Below the pieces are notes generated by a model that was not told where the DNA came from, did no database searches, and was given only the letters and a program-made list of their open reading frames with translations. From the NCBI GenBank assembly GCA_029239935.1, contig JARBTY010000001.1, forward strand, positions 1-64,000: a stretch of 64,000 nucleotides of DNA, in the 5' to 3' direction. This document shows positions 1 through 7,677 of the stretch, in pieces. Source of the DNA: Clostridia bacterium (GTDB lineage Bacteria > Bacillota_A > Clostridia > Lachnospirales > Cellulosilyticaceae). Numbering within the stretch: position 1 is the first letter of the stretch; each line of letters begins with the position of its first letter. A program made the translations under genes and the position numbers.

Positions 1-66
1 TATATAAATGATAAAAGCAATATCACCAAGAATAAATGAGCTATAATACAGTCAAACTAATTTTTG

Positions 67-112
67 ACCTCCTTACAGTGCTGATATCACTTGTAAGGAG
101 GTTGTTTTATTC
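67..112 (+). terminator. Hairpin with T-rich tail
   Basis: Perfect 11-bp arms at 67-77 and 92-102 enclose a 14-nt loop and are followed on the + strand by a T-rich stretch. It probably ends a + strand gene that lies left of the window. It could also stop the minus-strand MerR gene, but the T-rich side faces right. Confidence 0.6.
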
Positions 113-505
113 TTTCTCTTCTTGCTCTAAAAATATATCAGAAAGAGAGGAGTTGCCGTCGGAATCATAAAGAGCAATTTTCAAATTGATGATATTTAAA
201 TTTTTCTTTAAATTATCTATTTGTTTTATAACCTCTTTTCGATGATTAATCATAATCTGCTTTCTTTGTGCAGAGGTTTCAGTTCCTTGCATGGCTAAAT
301 CAATATACCTTCTGATTTCTTTAACTTGCATTCCAGTATTCTTCAAACAGCAAATAAGTTTGACCACGTTTAAATCTGAATCACTAAATTGTCTATTTCC
401 GGTACTATTTCTTGAGACAAAAGGGAGCAGCCCTTCTTTATCATAGAACCGAATGGTATGAGGTGAAATATCACAAATATTAGCTACTTCATTTATTGTA
501 TACAT
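107..505 (-). CDS. MerR family transcriptional regulator
   Basis: A 132-aa cytoplasmic DNA-binding regulator. The N-terminal winged helix-turn-helix is clear (TINEVANICDISPHTIRFYDK, residues 3-23, then the wing with KEGLLPFV near residue 23). A long dimerisation helix follows at about 75-110 (QRKQIMINHRKEVIKQI). Size and operator match the NmlR/AdhR-like branch, which responds to electrophile or aldehyde stress; the effector is not visible here. It is divergent from a promoter at 566-596 that it probably controls. No metal-binding cysteine pair is seen in the C-terminal part. Confidence 0.85.
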   Translation of the reverse strand: MYTINEVANICDISPHTIRFYDKEGLLPFVSRNSTGNRQFSDSDLNVVKLICCLKNTGMQVKEIRRYIDLAMQGTETSAQRKQIMINHRKEVIKQIDNLKKNLNIINLKIALYDSDGNSSLSDIFLEQEEKE

Positions 506-565
506 TGATTTATTCTCCTATGTAATGGGTTATAAAAGATTCAGAAAAAGTTTTAAAAATGTGCT

Positions 566-596
566 TTGACTTAGATAGAACTCTAAGTGATACTGT
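566..596 (+). promoter_or_regulatory. MerR-type promoter with operator between -35 and -10
   Basis: TTGACT (566-571) and TACTGT (591-596) are separated by 19 bp, the long spacer typical of MerR-activated promoters. The spacer region holds a perfect 7-bp inverted repeat, ACTTAGA at 569-575 and TCTAAGT at 582-588. The sequence resembles NmlR/AdhR operators. It reads rightward into decayed genes and probably also autoregulates the divergent MerR gene. Confidence 0.75.
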
Positions 597-658
597 TAGT
601 ATAAACCTCATTTAAAGAATCTACAAGGATTTAATGAAAAAAGATTCACCCCTAGAAG

Positions 659-742
659 ATGGAAAAGTATACACTGGAATCATCCTTTAAAGAATTGATG
701 GGCTATAGTTCTGATCGCGCAAGGAATATGTATCTTACATAA
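659..742 (+). CDS. Possible 27-aa peptide downstream of the MerR promoter
   Basis: An ATG at 659 opens 27 codons (begins MEKYTLESSF, ends RNMYLT) before TAA. The upstream ribosome site is weak. It is the first reading frame after the MerR-type promoter, and its composition looks like coding sequence, so it may be the start of a lost gene. I do not recognise a family. Confidence 0.2.
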   Translation: MEKYTLESSFKELMGYSSDRARNMYLT

Positions 743-751
743 TGCTTCAAA

Positions 752-1099
752 GTGTGGTCTATGGTGTTGGATGATTTTGGTATAGTGTCAAATATCGCAC
801 CAGCTGCCTGGGGAGTCATTGTTTATATAGCATTGACATGTACTTGCATTGCATACGTGTTACAAAATTTGGCATTAGTACACCTCTCGTCCAGTATAGT
901 TTCAATGCTTCAATGCACACAACCCATTTTAACTGCAGTATGTTCATTCATTATTCTTAGAGAAACAATGAGCTTTAGAGGCATATTGGGAGGGGTAATA
1001 ATCATCGGCTCAATCTTAGTCGCGAACCTGCTCGAAAAAAATGAAAAAGCGAATCAAGTCACAAAAGTGGGTGATGAATTTACTGCTGCTCTTAAGTAA
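752..1099 (+). pseudogene. C-terminal fragment of an EamA/DMT-family transporter
   Basis: About 115 codons encode the last transmembrane segments of a drug/metabolite transporter (EamA). The typical ending is visible: an IALTCTCIAYVLQNLAL helix, LSSSIVSMLQCTQPILTAV, then a GGVIIIGSILVANLL helix and a polar tail. Full EamA proteins are about 290-300 aa with ten helices; here only about four remain and nothing upstream continues the frame. There is no good ribosome site at the ATG. I read it as the relic of a deleted gene that was perhaps once driven by the MerR promoter. Confidence 0.7.
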
Positions 1100-1108
1100 G
1101 TGAAGAAA

Positions 1109-1581
1109 ATGCATACAAACAGCTATAAGTTTATTATTCGCTTTTCAAAAATACAGCGGATTTAGCTTTAGAAATAGCAATTCAAACTGATGGGACTATA
1201 AGAGAACTCATTCCTGATAAAAAATATTCCTTTGACTATAATACGGCTGCTAAAGAAATAAGAGATGAAATCTCTAGAGGATTTTGCCCTAAGCTAATAT
1301 CTGGCAATGAGCCGATAGATGATTATCAGACAATATTTATTGGTACGCCGAACTGGTTTAAAACATTAGCACCACCAGTTATGAGCTTTCTTAGACAACA
1401 TGATTTCACAGGGAAAACAATCATTCCGTTCTGTACTCATGGAGGCGGTGGATTTTCCGAAATTGAAAATGGTATAGCAAAAGAGTGCCCGAAATCCATC
1501 ATGCTGCCTGGTATTGCTGTAAATGGCGCAGTTAAGTCAGAAGAGGTTGCAAAATGGCTTGAGGCAATTGGGTATGAATAA
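1109..1581 (+). pseudogene. Flavodoxin-like protein, N-terminus frameshifted
   Basis: Codons from 1129 to 1581 read a flavodoxin-type fold: VYYSLFKNTADLA (FMN-phosphate loop region), then DDYQTIFIGTPNWF, CTHGGGGFSEIENGI and a closing helix EEVAKWLEAIGYE. This frame is closed by a TAA at 1126-1128, so it has no proper start. The frame beginning with ATG at 1109 gives MHTNSYKFII and then runs out of frame. A loss of one base near 1127-1130 would explain both. The gene is probably inactive unless this is a sequencing error. The ATG at 1381 is internal, not a start. Confidence 0.65.
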
Positions 1582-1676
1582 TAAATATAAACTTTTCTCA
1601 ATTCCTTTATAATTCTTGACTCTACCATAATGTGAGACTATATAATTGATATATGACGGATAGAAGGAGGGGAAAT

Positions 1677-1763
1677 GTGATTAAAAGACATATGAAAAGA
1701 CATCAGGCCGCATTAAATGAAGAAAAACGAAAAAAAGAAAAGCAAGGGATGATCAAATGCTAA
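1677..1763 (+). CDS. Small basic peptide (28 aa) ahead of nitroreductase
   Basis: A GTG at 1677 follows a strong ribosome site (AGGAGGGG, about 8 nt upstream) and opens 28 codons ending at 1763. The product is very rich in Lys, Arg and Glu. It overlaps the first 7 nt of the nitroreductase gene, so translation may be coupled. The alternative ATG at 1675 stops at once. The function is unknown; the strong ribosome site is the only positive evidence. Confidence 0.35.
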   Translation: MIKRHMKRHQAALNEEKRKKEKQGMIKC

Positions 1764-2320
1764 TCAACGAAACATTAAAAGTTATTAAGGAACGTAGGAG
1801 TATTCGCAGTTATAAAAAAGAGCAAATCAAGGATGAAGAATTACAGGCAGTTTTAGAAGCTGGATTATATGCACCTCATGCCGGTGGTCAGGCGTGGCAT
1901 TTTACAGTCATTCAAAAGAAAGAAATTCTAGAAAAAATTAATTATCTTGCAAAAGAAAACCTAAAGTTACATGTGGTTGAAGATTTAAGGAAGCTTGGTA
2001 ACGATGAAAGCTATAATGGGTTATACGGAGCACCAACGTTAGTCATTGTTTCTGGTAAAAAAGAGTTTGTACCACTAGAATTTGATTGTGCTGCCGCTAC
2101 ACAAAATATGTTACTTGCAGCAGAGTCAATTGGGATTGGTTCCTGTTGGATTTATTTTCCGGTGTTTGCATTTGATTCGCAAGGAGAAGATGATTTAAGA
2201 AGAGAGCTTAAAATACCACAAGGATACACCCCTTATTGTTCGTTGCTCCTTGGATACAAGGATGGCTCAGTAACAGATGTTATTGAAAGAGAGCATAACC
2301 TTATAACATTTATTAAGTAA
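1757..2320 (+). CDS. Nitroreductase family protein
   Basis: A 187-aa FMN-dependent oxidoreductase of the nitroreductase fold, reducing nitro groups, quinones or flavins with NAD(P)H in the cytoplasm. The N-terminal FMN-binding motif is present (ERRSIRSYKKEQI, residues 12-24), as are APHAGGQAWHFTVI (38-51), YGAPTLVIVSG, and the C-terminal AAESIGIGSCWI helix that contacts the flavin. Length is usual for the family. ATG 1757 has an AAGGGA ribosome site and overlaps the preceding small frame. A terminator at 2416-2450 ends the unit. The substrate cannot be told from sequence. Confidence 0.9.
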   Translation: MLINETLKVIKERRSIRSYKKEQIKDEELQAVLEAGLYAPHAGGQAWHFTVIQKKEILEKINYLAKENLKLHVVEDLRKLGNDESYNGLYGAPTLVIVSGKKEFVPLEFDCAAATQNMLLAAESIGIGSCWIYFPVFAFDSQGEDDLRRELKIPQGYTPYCSLLLGYKDGSVTDVIEREHNLITFIK

Positions 2321-2415
2321 CCATATCTACAAAATTTTATCAGAAGTTAATGTAGTTGTTCTCTCACTGATTATAGAGGGTCATCTTCATGCATATCAAT
2401 ATTTCTTTTTAGGTG

Positions 2416-2450
2416 TTCTCTCAGGCGGATTGTTTGAGAGAATTTTTTAT
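2416..2450 (+). terminator. Rho-independent terminator after nitroreductase
   Basis: Eight-bp arms TTCTCTCA (2416-2423) and TGAGAGAA (2435-2442) are followed directly by six T residues. Confidence 0.75.
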
Positions 2451-2503
2451 TTTGAAATTTACGAGAAGAAATGATGTACTTCTATTTTTTATAAAATATT
2501 GAT

Positions 2504-2547
2504 TTTGATTATAACATATGTTACTATTAACATATGTTATAATCAAA
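2504..2547. promoter_or_regulatory. Large palindromic operator upstream of padR-DUF4180
   Basis: A perfect 19-bp inverted repeat (2504-2522 and 2529-2547) with a 6-nt spacer ends next to the ribosome site of the PadR gene. Each arm contains the self-palindrome AACATATGTT. PadR proteins typically bind ATGT/ACAT-type dyads, so this is probably the autoregulatory operator. TATAAT at 2538-2543 lies inside the right arm. Confidence 0.7.
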
Positions 2548-2559
2548 GGAGGATGTAAG

Positions 2560-3546
2560 ATGTCAATCAATTATGCAATTTTAGGGATACTAAGCTGCAA
2601 GTCAATGACAGGATATGATATAAAAAGAATTATTCAAGCCTCTGCTTTTATGCATTGGTCAGGAAATAATAATCAAATTTACAAAGCGCTGACTGACCTC
2701 TTCGATAAAGGGTTAGTAACTCATGTAGTTAAGCATCAAGAAAGTTCCCCCACCAAAAAAATCTATTCAATAACCAGTGAAGGGTTTAACTATTTAAAAG
2801 AATGGGTTCTTTCTCCAGCTGAACCCAGTGAAATAAAAAAGCCATTTCTTGTGCAGCTTGCATGGTCCAAGCAGCTTAATACGAATGAATTGAATACGCT
2901 GCTTGATAACTATGAAGACCAAGTTAAGATGCAATTGTTAATGGAGAAGAATAATAAACAGGAAATGAACTTTTTATCAGATAGTACTGCTCTTCAAAAT
3001 ACAATATGGCATTTTATCAACGATAATATTCGAAGAACCTATGAAAATGAACTGGGATGGATTCAAGATCTGCGAAGAGCTATAGTCAATATTCCTAATG
3101 AGAATGATGTAACTGAAGATGCAAGTATGAAAATGACAGCTCAGGAAGAAAAAAGTGAAGGACTAATGAAGTATACCGTAGCCAGCAGTAATGAAATAAG
3201 TTATGTTTATTTTAATGATTCAGAGACTAAACTAGAAACAGAAAGAAATATTTTAGAAGCAATTACTCGGCTTGCAGAAAACAATACCCAGTTTGTGCTG
3301 TTTGACAGTGAAACTCTTTCCGAGGACTTCTTTGAACTTAAAAAAGGATTGGTTGGAACTATGCTTCAAAAATTTACAATGTATCATATTAAATCTGCAA
3401 TTGTTATCAAAAACATAAATAACTTGAAAAGTAAATTTAAAGATTCAATTGCTGAAAGCAAAAAACATGATGTTCTTAGAGTATTTACAAATATTGCAGA
3501 TGCAGAAAAATGGTTCTTAAGCCTAAAGCAAAAGGGGAAATTTTAA
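2560..3546 (+). CDS. PadR regulator fused to a DUF4180 domain
   Basis: A 328-aa protein. Residues 1-80 are a PadR winged helix (YAILGILSCKSMTGYDIKR, then NNQIYKALTDLFDKGLV and PTKKIYSITSEGF). The PadR C-terminal helical dimer region runs to about 180. A linker rich in Glu and Lys leads to a C-terminal domain (about 205-325) that matches DUF4180, including FELKKGLVGTMLQKFTMYHIKSAIVI. ATG 2560 is chosen because AAAGGAGG sits 8 nt upstream; an in-frame ATG at 2518 lies inside the operator. A second DUF4180 gene follows 118 bp downstream. The fused domain may sense a ligand or bind the free DUF4180 protein (inference). Confidence 0.85.
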   Translation: MSINYAILGILSCKSMTGYDIKRIIQASAFMHWSGNNNQIYKALTDLFDKGLVTHVVKHQESSPTKKIYSITSEGFNYLKEWVLSPAEPSEIKKPFLVQLAWSKQLNTNELNTLLDNYEDQVKMQLLMEKNNKQEMNFLSDSTALQNTIWHFINDNIRRTYENELGWIQDLRRAIVNIPNENDVTEDASMKMTAQEEKSEGLMKYTVASSNEISYVYFNDSETKLETERNILEAITRLAENNTQFVLFDSETLSEDFFELKKGLVGTMLQKFTMYHIKSAIVIKNINNLKSKFKDSIAESKKHDVLRVFTNIADAEKWFLSLKQKGKF

Positions 3547-3645
3547 ATGAAAAAACTTGTTCCAAATGCTAGGATCAATATTTTGCCTGATGGAGGGCAC
3601 AGTATAATAAATCAAACTGATACAATATATGAACAAATAAAGTGA
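3547..3645 (+). pseudogene. Fragment of an alpha/beta hydrolase C-terminus
   Basis: Directly after the PadR stop, 32 codons read KKLVPNARINILPDGGHSII and a short tail. This looks like the end of an alpha/beta hydrolase: the IPNA..EILPDAGH pattern with the catalytic His of the triad. The rest of the fold, about 230 residues, is missing, so this is a relic. The short frame could still be translated as an operon filler. Confidence 0.5.
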
Positions 3646-3663
3646 GAAGGAGATACTTAAATA

Positions 3664-4020
3664 ATGAACTACACTTTTTTAGGAAAAAACGATTCCATTG
3701 TATATATTGAAAGCGAAGATATTTTAATATCTGACTCGCAATCTGCACTGGACTTAATGATGACGGTACAATATGAGAAAGGCTGCAGCAGAATTATTTT
3801 AGACAAAAATGCCATATGTGAAGAGTTCTTCGTACTTAGCAGCGGCATTGCCGGTGAAGTGCTGCAAAAATTTATTAATTACCATACTAAGCTGGCTATT
3901 ATGGGTGACTTTTCCAAGTACACAAGTAAGCCTTTGCATGATTTTATTTATGAATGTAATAAAGGTAATGATATTTTTTTTGTAGATAATTTGGATCAAG
4001 GGGTAGAGAAGTTGACTTAA
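3664..4020 (+). CDS. DUF4180 domain protein
   Basis: A 118-aa stand-alone DUF4180 protein. Recognisable family features are the N-terminal beta strands, DSQSALDLMMTVQYEKGCSRIIL, ICEEFFVLSSGIAGEVLQKFINYHTKLAIMGDF and a C-terminal FFVDNLDQGVEKL. No transmembrane segment or known catalytic motif is seen. AGAAGGAGA precedes the ATG. It is homologous to the C-terminal domain of the PadR fusion just upstream, and the genes share the same direction and terminator. The family has no assigned function. Pairing with a PadR regulator suggests a stress-response or ligand-binding role (inference). Confidence 0.85.
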   Translation: MNYTFLGKNDSIVYIESEDILISDSQSALDLMMTVQYEKGCSRIILDKNAICEEFFVLSSGIAGEVLQKFINYHTKLAIMGDFSKYTSKPLHDFIYECNKGNDIFFVDNLDQGVEKLT

Positions 4021-4078
4021 AGAGGGTCTATGTACAAGATATATAAGATATCGAGTACATAGACCCTCTTTGGTTTTA
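4019..4078. terminator. Bidirectional terminator between convergent genes
   Basis: A perfect 17-bp stem (4019-4035 and 4055-4071) overlaps the TAA of the DUF4180 gene and is followed by GGTTTT. The facing minus-strand isomerase gene ends at 4096, and the left arm begins with AAA, giving a U run in that direction too. Confidence 0.8.
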
Positions 4079-4095
4079 AGTCAAAATGATAATAT

Positions 4096-5019
4096 TTATT
4101 CTATGAACTGATTAAGATGTTTATAACTTAGGTTAATTGCTTTGAGAATGTTTTCAAGGCTGCCTTCAAAAGACTTATCTTCAATTTCAACGCAAGCAGC
4201 CTCGTTGTATCCTATATCCTGTAAAGCTGAAATAAAAGAGCCCCAATTGATGCCGCCATGACCTGGTATTTTAGGAGCCATGTAATTAAGTGGATAGGTA
4301 AATATGCCGTATTCATCTATTTTATCAGGATAAATTTTAATATCTTTTAGATGAATGTGTTTTATTTTATCTCTAAACTGATAAATAGGTTTAATATAGT
4401 CCATTCTTTGAAAATATAAATGAGAAGGATCGTAGGAGAGTCCAAAGTATTCACTATCAATTATGCTAAACAACTGTTTCCAAATATGAGGAGAAGATGC
4501 GAGGTTTAATCCTCCGGGCCACTCATCTTTAGTAAAATACATAGGACAATTTTCTATGCCGATCCATACCTCATGTTGCTCGGCAAAATCAATAATCGGA
4601 GGCCAGACTTTTTCAAAAACCTCAAGATTTTCCTCGATGGTTTTATCTTTGTCTTTACCAATAAAAGTACTAACTCTATGAATTCCTAATTGTTTAGCTG
4701 CAATAATTAAGGTTTTAAGATGTTCGATATAAATAGACCGATTTTCAACTTTGGGGTCAAGCGGATTTGGGTAGTAGCCTAAAGCAGCTATCTGAACGTC
4801 TTTTTGCTGACAATAGTTTAAGATATATGCTGTTTTAGAAGCATCTAAATCAGCAGCATTAATATGGGAGACGCCTGCATAACGTCTTTCAGCTTTTCCA
4901 AAGGGCCAACAAGCAAGCTCAACTGTTTTAAAGCCGATTATGCTTGCCTGATCAATTACTTGTTCAAAAGTATACTCCGGAAGAATAGCGCTGTGTAATC
5001 CTAATTTCATAGGGTTCAC
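4096..5019 (-). CDS. Sugar phosphate isomerase/epimerase family (TIM barrel)
   Basis: A 307-aa protein of the xylose isomerase-like TIM barrel (AP-endonuclease 2 superfamily), a cytoplasmic metal-dependent sugar isomerase or epimerase. Candidate metal ligands stand at the expected places: Glu in WIGIENCP (about 155), Asp and His in SYDPSHL (about 197-200), His in HIHLKDIK (about 222) and Glu in CVEIED (about 290). The family includes IolE/IolI, hydroxypyruvate isomerase and 3-ketoglucoside enzymes; which one applies is open. It is 8 bp from the upstream dehydrogenase gene and co-transcribed with it, suggesting a two-step conversion of the imported sugar. Confidence 0.85.
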   Translation of the reverse strand: MNPMKLGLHSAILPEYTFEQVIDQASIIGFKTVELACWPFGKAERRYAGVSHINAADLDASKTAYILNYCQQKDVQIAALGYYPNPLDPKVENRSIYIEHLKTLIIAAKQLGIHRVSTFIGKDKDKTIEENLEVFEKVWPPIIDFAEQHEVWIGIENCPMYFTKDEWPGGLNLASSPHIWKQLFSIIDSEYFGLSYDPSHLYFQRMDYIKPIYQFRDKIKHIHLKDIKIYPDKIDEYGIFTYPLNYMAPKIPGHGGINWGSFISALQDIGYNEAACVEIEDKSFEGSLENILKAINLSYKHLNQFIE

Positions 5020-5027
5020 TCCTTATA

Positions 5028-6164
5028 TTATATTTTAACCCACTGGCCTGTTTGGGCACTTTCATAGATTTTATCACAAAGAATCATTTGTCTTAAGCCG
5101 TCTTCAAAGGTAGCGTAGTCTTTTCTAAGTATAGGGTCTTCGATAGAAGCGTATACTTGTTTGAATATCTGTTTAAAAGCATCAGGAAATCCTTCTAAAT
5201 GTCCACCAGGATAACTAGATAGTAATTTAGATTCAGGATGAAGCAACATAGGATCTTTAGTAACAATTAAGTTTGGATCATTACGGCGACCAAGTTTGAG
5301 ATTATTAAGATCATTGGAGTCCCACTGAGCAGACATCTCAGATCCGCCTATAAAGATAGAAATTTTATTTTTTTCTCCTGCAAACATTTGAGAAATAGTT
5401 GTGTTTCCTATGGCGCCATTATCAAATCTCAAAAGCATACATGCAAGATCTTCAGTATCAATTTTTACATTTTCATATTCCGAGGAAGTATCATCGGCTT
5501 TTGAAAAAGTATTGATAGATTTTAACGGACGTTTTCTGGTTTTGTAAAAAGTGCTGAATTCTGCAAATACCTCTATAACTTTTAGTCCTGTTACATATTC
5601 CACAAGGTCTAGCCAATGAGAGCCGATATCAGCTACAGCACGAGTTTTTCCGGAAACAGATGAAATAAGACGCCAATTGAAATCGGTTTCAAATTGAAGC
5701 CAATCCTGAACGTAGCCTCCGTGTATAGAAAATATGATCCCTAATTGACCTTCTTTAATAATTTGTCTCATATGGTGCGTGATAGGGTAAAAGCGGTTAT
5801 GAAAGTTTACGGCATTAACTAGATTTTTTTTCTTTGCAGTTTCAACTAGTTTTTCTGCTTCTAAAATAGTAGTTGTCATTGGTTTTTCACAAAGCACATG
5901 AACACCCCGTTCCATGGCATACATGGCAATTTCATAATGAGAGTCATTGGGTGTGCAAATATGTATGATATCAAGAGCTAAAGAATCTAACATTTGCTTA
6001 TAATCGAAAAAACTATTGGCTATATTTAATTCAGCTGCTTTTAGGGTCAAATCATCCTGACTTGCTAGGGCTACTACTTCTACATTACCTAAACGCCTTA
6101 ATGCCTCTACATGAGCTACACCGATAAAGCCTGCACCGATGACGCCGGCTTTAATTTTTTTCAT
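5028..6164 (-). CDS. Gfo/Idh/MocA family oxidoreductase
   Basis: A 378-aa NAD(P)-dependent dehydrogenase. The N-terminal Rossmann fold shows GVIGAGFIGVAHVEAL (residues 7-22), then ICTPNDSHYEIA and the cofactor-binding signature EKPMTTT near residue 94. The C-terminal alpha/beta domain carries the usual DIGSHWLDLVEYVTG with the candidate catalytic His near residue 183. Substrates in this family are sugars, inositols or sugar acids. It is the first gene of the minus-strand pair, with a GGGGGG-type ribosome site, and is divergent from the LacI gene. A shared 15-bp operator-like site upstream suggests control by that LacI protein. Confidence 0.9.
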   Translation of the reverse strand: MKKIKAGVIGAGFIGVAHVEALRRLGNVEVVALASQDDLTLKAAELNIANSFFDYKQMLDSLALDIIHICTPNDSHYEIAMYAMERGVHVLCEKPMTTTILEAEKLVETAKKKNLVNAVNFHNRFYPITHHMRQIIKEGQLGIIFSIHGGYVQDWLQFETDFNWRLISSVSGKTRAVADIGSHWLDLVEYVTGLKVIEVFAEFSTFYKTRKRPLKSINTFSKADDTSSEYENVKIDTEDLACMLLRFDNGAIGNTTISQMFAGEKNKISIFIGGSEMSAQWDSNDLNNLKLGRRNDPNLIVTKDPMLLHPESKLLSSYPGGHLEGFPDAFKQIFKQVYASIEDPILRKDYATFEDGLRQMILCDKIYESAQTGQWVKI

Positions 6165-6256
6165 AATGAATCCCCCCTATTTTAATATCAGTTATTATTT
6201 TATCAATCGTTTAGCTAGCTATTACTGTAAACAATTGGGGTGAAAATAATAAGAAA

Positions 6257-6281
6257 TGTAATCGATTAGAAAACGATTACA
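6257..6281. promoter_or_regulatory. LacI/cre-like operator, distal copy
   Basis: TGTAATCG (6257-6264) and CGATTACA (6274-6281) form a perfect 8-bp dyad with a 9-nt spacer. Its right half contains TAGAAAACGATTACA, repeated exactly at the lacI promoter (6560-6574). This word fits 12 of 14 positions of the cre consensus TGWAARCGYTWNCW. It lies about 90-120 bp upstream of the oxidoreductase start, in a 443-bp intergenic region that otherwise shows no gene. Confidence 0.6.
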
Positions 6282-6526
6282 AAAATATTGTATAAATAAA
6301 TAAGATGAAAGTCAATAATATTATGAATAAATATTTAATATACTTATTTTTAGAAGTTGAAGTAATTAAAAGAATGCTTTAAGAGGATAGGGAATGAGGT
6401 ATTGAAAATACAAGGTTTATTTGCGAAATGATTCGATAAAACTTGAATAATAGTACATTGTAAGAAGAAAATGAGAAATAAGTCTTAAAAGAAATAACAA
6501 AATAAAATAAACTCGTATCAAAAATA

Positions 6527-6574
6527 TTGACAATAGTTTAAATTAAATTTATAATTAACTAGAAAACGATTACA
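6527..6574 (+). promoter_or_regulatory. lacI promoter with operator at the start of transcription
   Basis: A consensus sigma-A promoter, TTGACA (6527-6532) and TATAAT (6550-6555) with a 17-bp spacer. The expected transcription start near 6562 falls inside the cre-like word TAGAAAACGATTACA (6560-6574), the same 15-mer found at 6267-6281. This arrangement suits repression at the start site, probably by the LacI protein itself. Confidence 0.75.
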
Positions 6575-6607
6575 TTTTAATTACAAATGATTGGTGGATA
6601 TGAGTAT

Positions 6608-7603
6608 ATGACAATTAAGGACATTGCAAAATTAGCAGGAGTATCAGTAGCTACTGTTTCAAGGGTTATTAATGATGATCCAGGCGTAGCTGAAAAGTTA
6701 AAGAATAAGGTTATCCAAGTGGTTAAAGAAACAAACTATGTTCCAAATACTGTTGGGAGAAACCTAAGGATGTCTAAAAGCAATATGATATTAGTCATGC
6801 TTCCTACTTTGTCTAATCCTTTTTATTCTAAAATATTAAAAGGAATTGAGCAAAGAGCTAGTGAAAATGGATATGGCATATTGGTAAGTGTAACACATCA
6901 TGATGTGAAGATAGAAAAAAAATACTTAAGAATGTTACAAATGAAGCAGGCGGATGGGGTAATCTCTCTTTTTTCAACGTTAAACATCGAAGAGCTCAAT
7001 CAAGCAGCAGCTAAGTACCCTTTTGTTCAGTGTTGTGAATATACAGAAGGGGCAAAGCTTCCTTATGTAATGATTAATAATACAAATGCAGCTTATGAAG
7101 CAACGCGTTATTTTATTTCTCATGGACATAAGCGTATTGGAGTAATTAGTGGTTCTTTTTATGAAAGTTCTGAAACAGCTAGAGAAAAAGGGTATAGAAG
7201 TGCCTTAGTTAGCGCAGGGCTGGACTTTGATGAAAAATATATCATTAAAAGTAACTATAAGCCTGAGGATGGGATGGAAATTTGTCATAAGTTATTAAGC
7301 TTTTCAGAACCTCCTACTGCTATACTAGCACTTTCGGATACTTTAGCTATTGGGGCAATCAGATACCTTAAGAGCGTAGGGATGAAGGTGGGAGAAGAAA
7401 TAGAAGTTATAGGATTTGATAATTCTTCTATTGCTAGGGTATATGACCCTGCACTATCTACAGTAGCACAGCCTCGTTTTGATTTGGGGACAGTCTCTGT
7501 TGATCTAGTGATAGAAAAGATAAATGATTTAAGTATAGTGAATAAAGGGATTATTTTGCCGCATGAACTGATCTTAAGAGAATCAACATGTAAAAGAGAA
7601 TAG
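6608..7603 (+). CDS. LacI family transcriptional regulator
   Basis: A 331-aa repressor. The N-terminal lambda-like HTH is clear (TIKDIAKLAGVSVATVSRVI, residues 2-21) with the hinge helix near 50. A periplasmic-binding-protein-like sugar domain follows (VMLPTLSNPFYSKILKGIE; HKRIGVISG; GYRSAL; PTAILALSDTLAIGAI; VIGFDN; STVAQP). ATG 6608 is preferred over an in-frame ATG at 6587 because the HTH starts right after it and GGTGGA lies upstream. It leads the importer genes and is divergent from the isomerase/dehydrogenase pair, so it is the likely local regulator of both. The inducer is unknown. Confidence 0.92.
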   Translation: MTIKDIAKLAGVSVATVSRVINDDPGVAEKLKNKVIQVVKETNYVPNTVGRNLRMSKSNMILVMLPTLSNPFYSKILKGIEQRASENGYGILVSVTHHDVKIEKKYLRMLQMKQADGVISLFSTLNIEELNQAAAKYPFVQCCEYTEGAKLPYVMINNTNAAYEATRYFISHGHKRIGVISGSFYESSETAREKGYRSALVSAGLDFDEKYIIKSNYKPEDGMEICHKLLSFSEPPTAILALSDTLAIGAIRYLKSVGMKVGEEIEVIGFDNSSIARVYDPALSTVAQPRFDLGTVSVDLVIEKINDLSIVNKGIILPHELILRESTCKRE

Positions 7604-7677
7604 AAAGATAAAGTTTAATTATATTATAGGGCTAAACGTTCTATTAATATATAATTTAACATTATGGAGGGAAGAGT

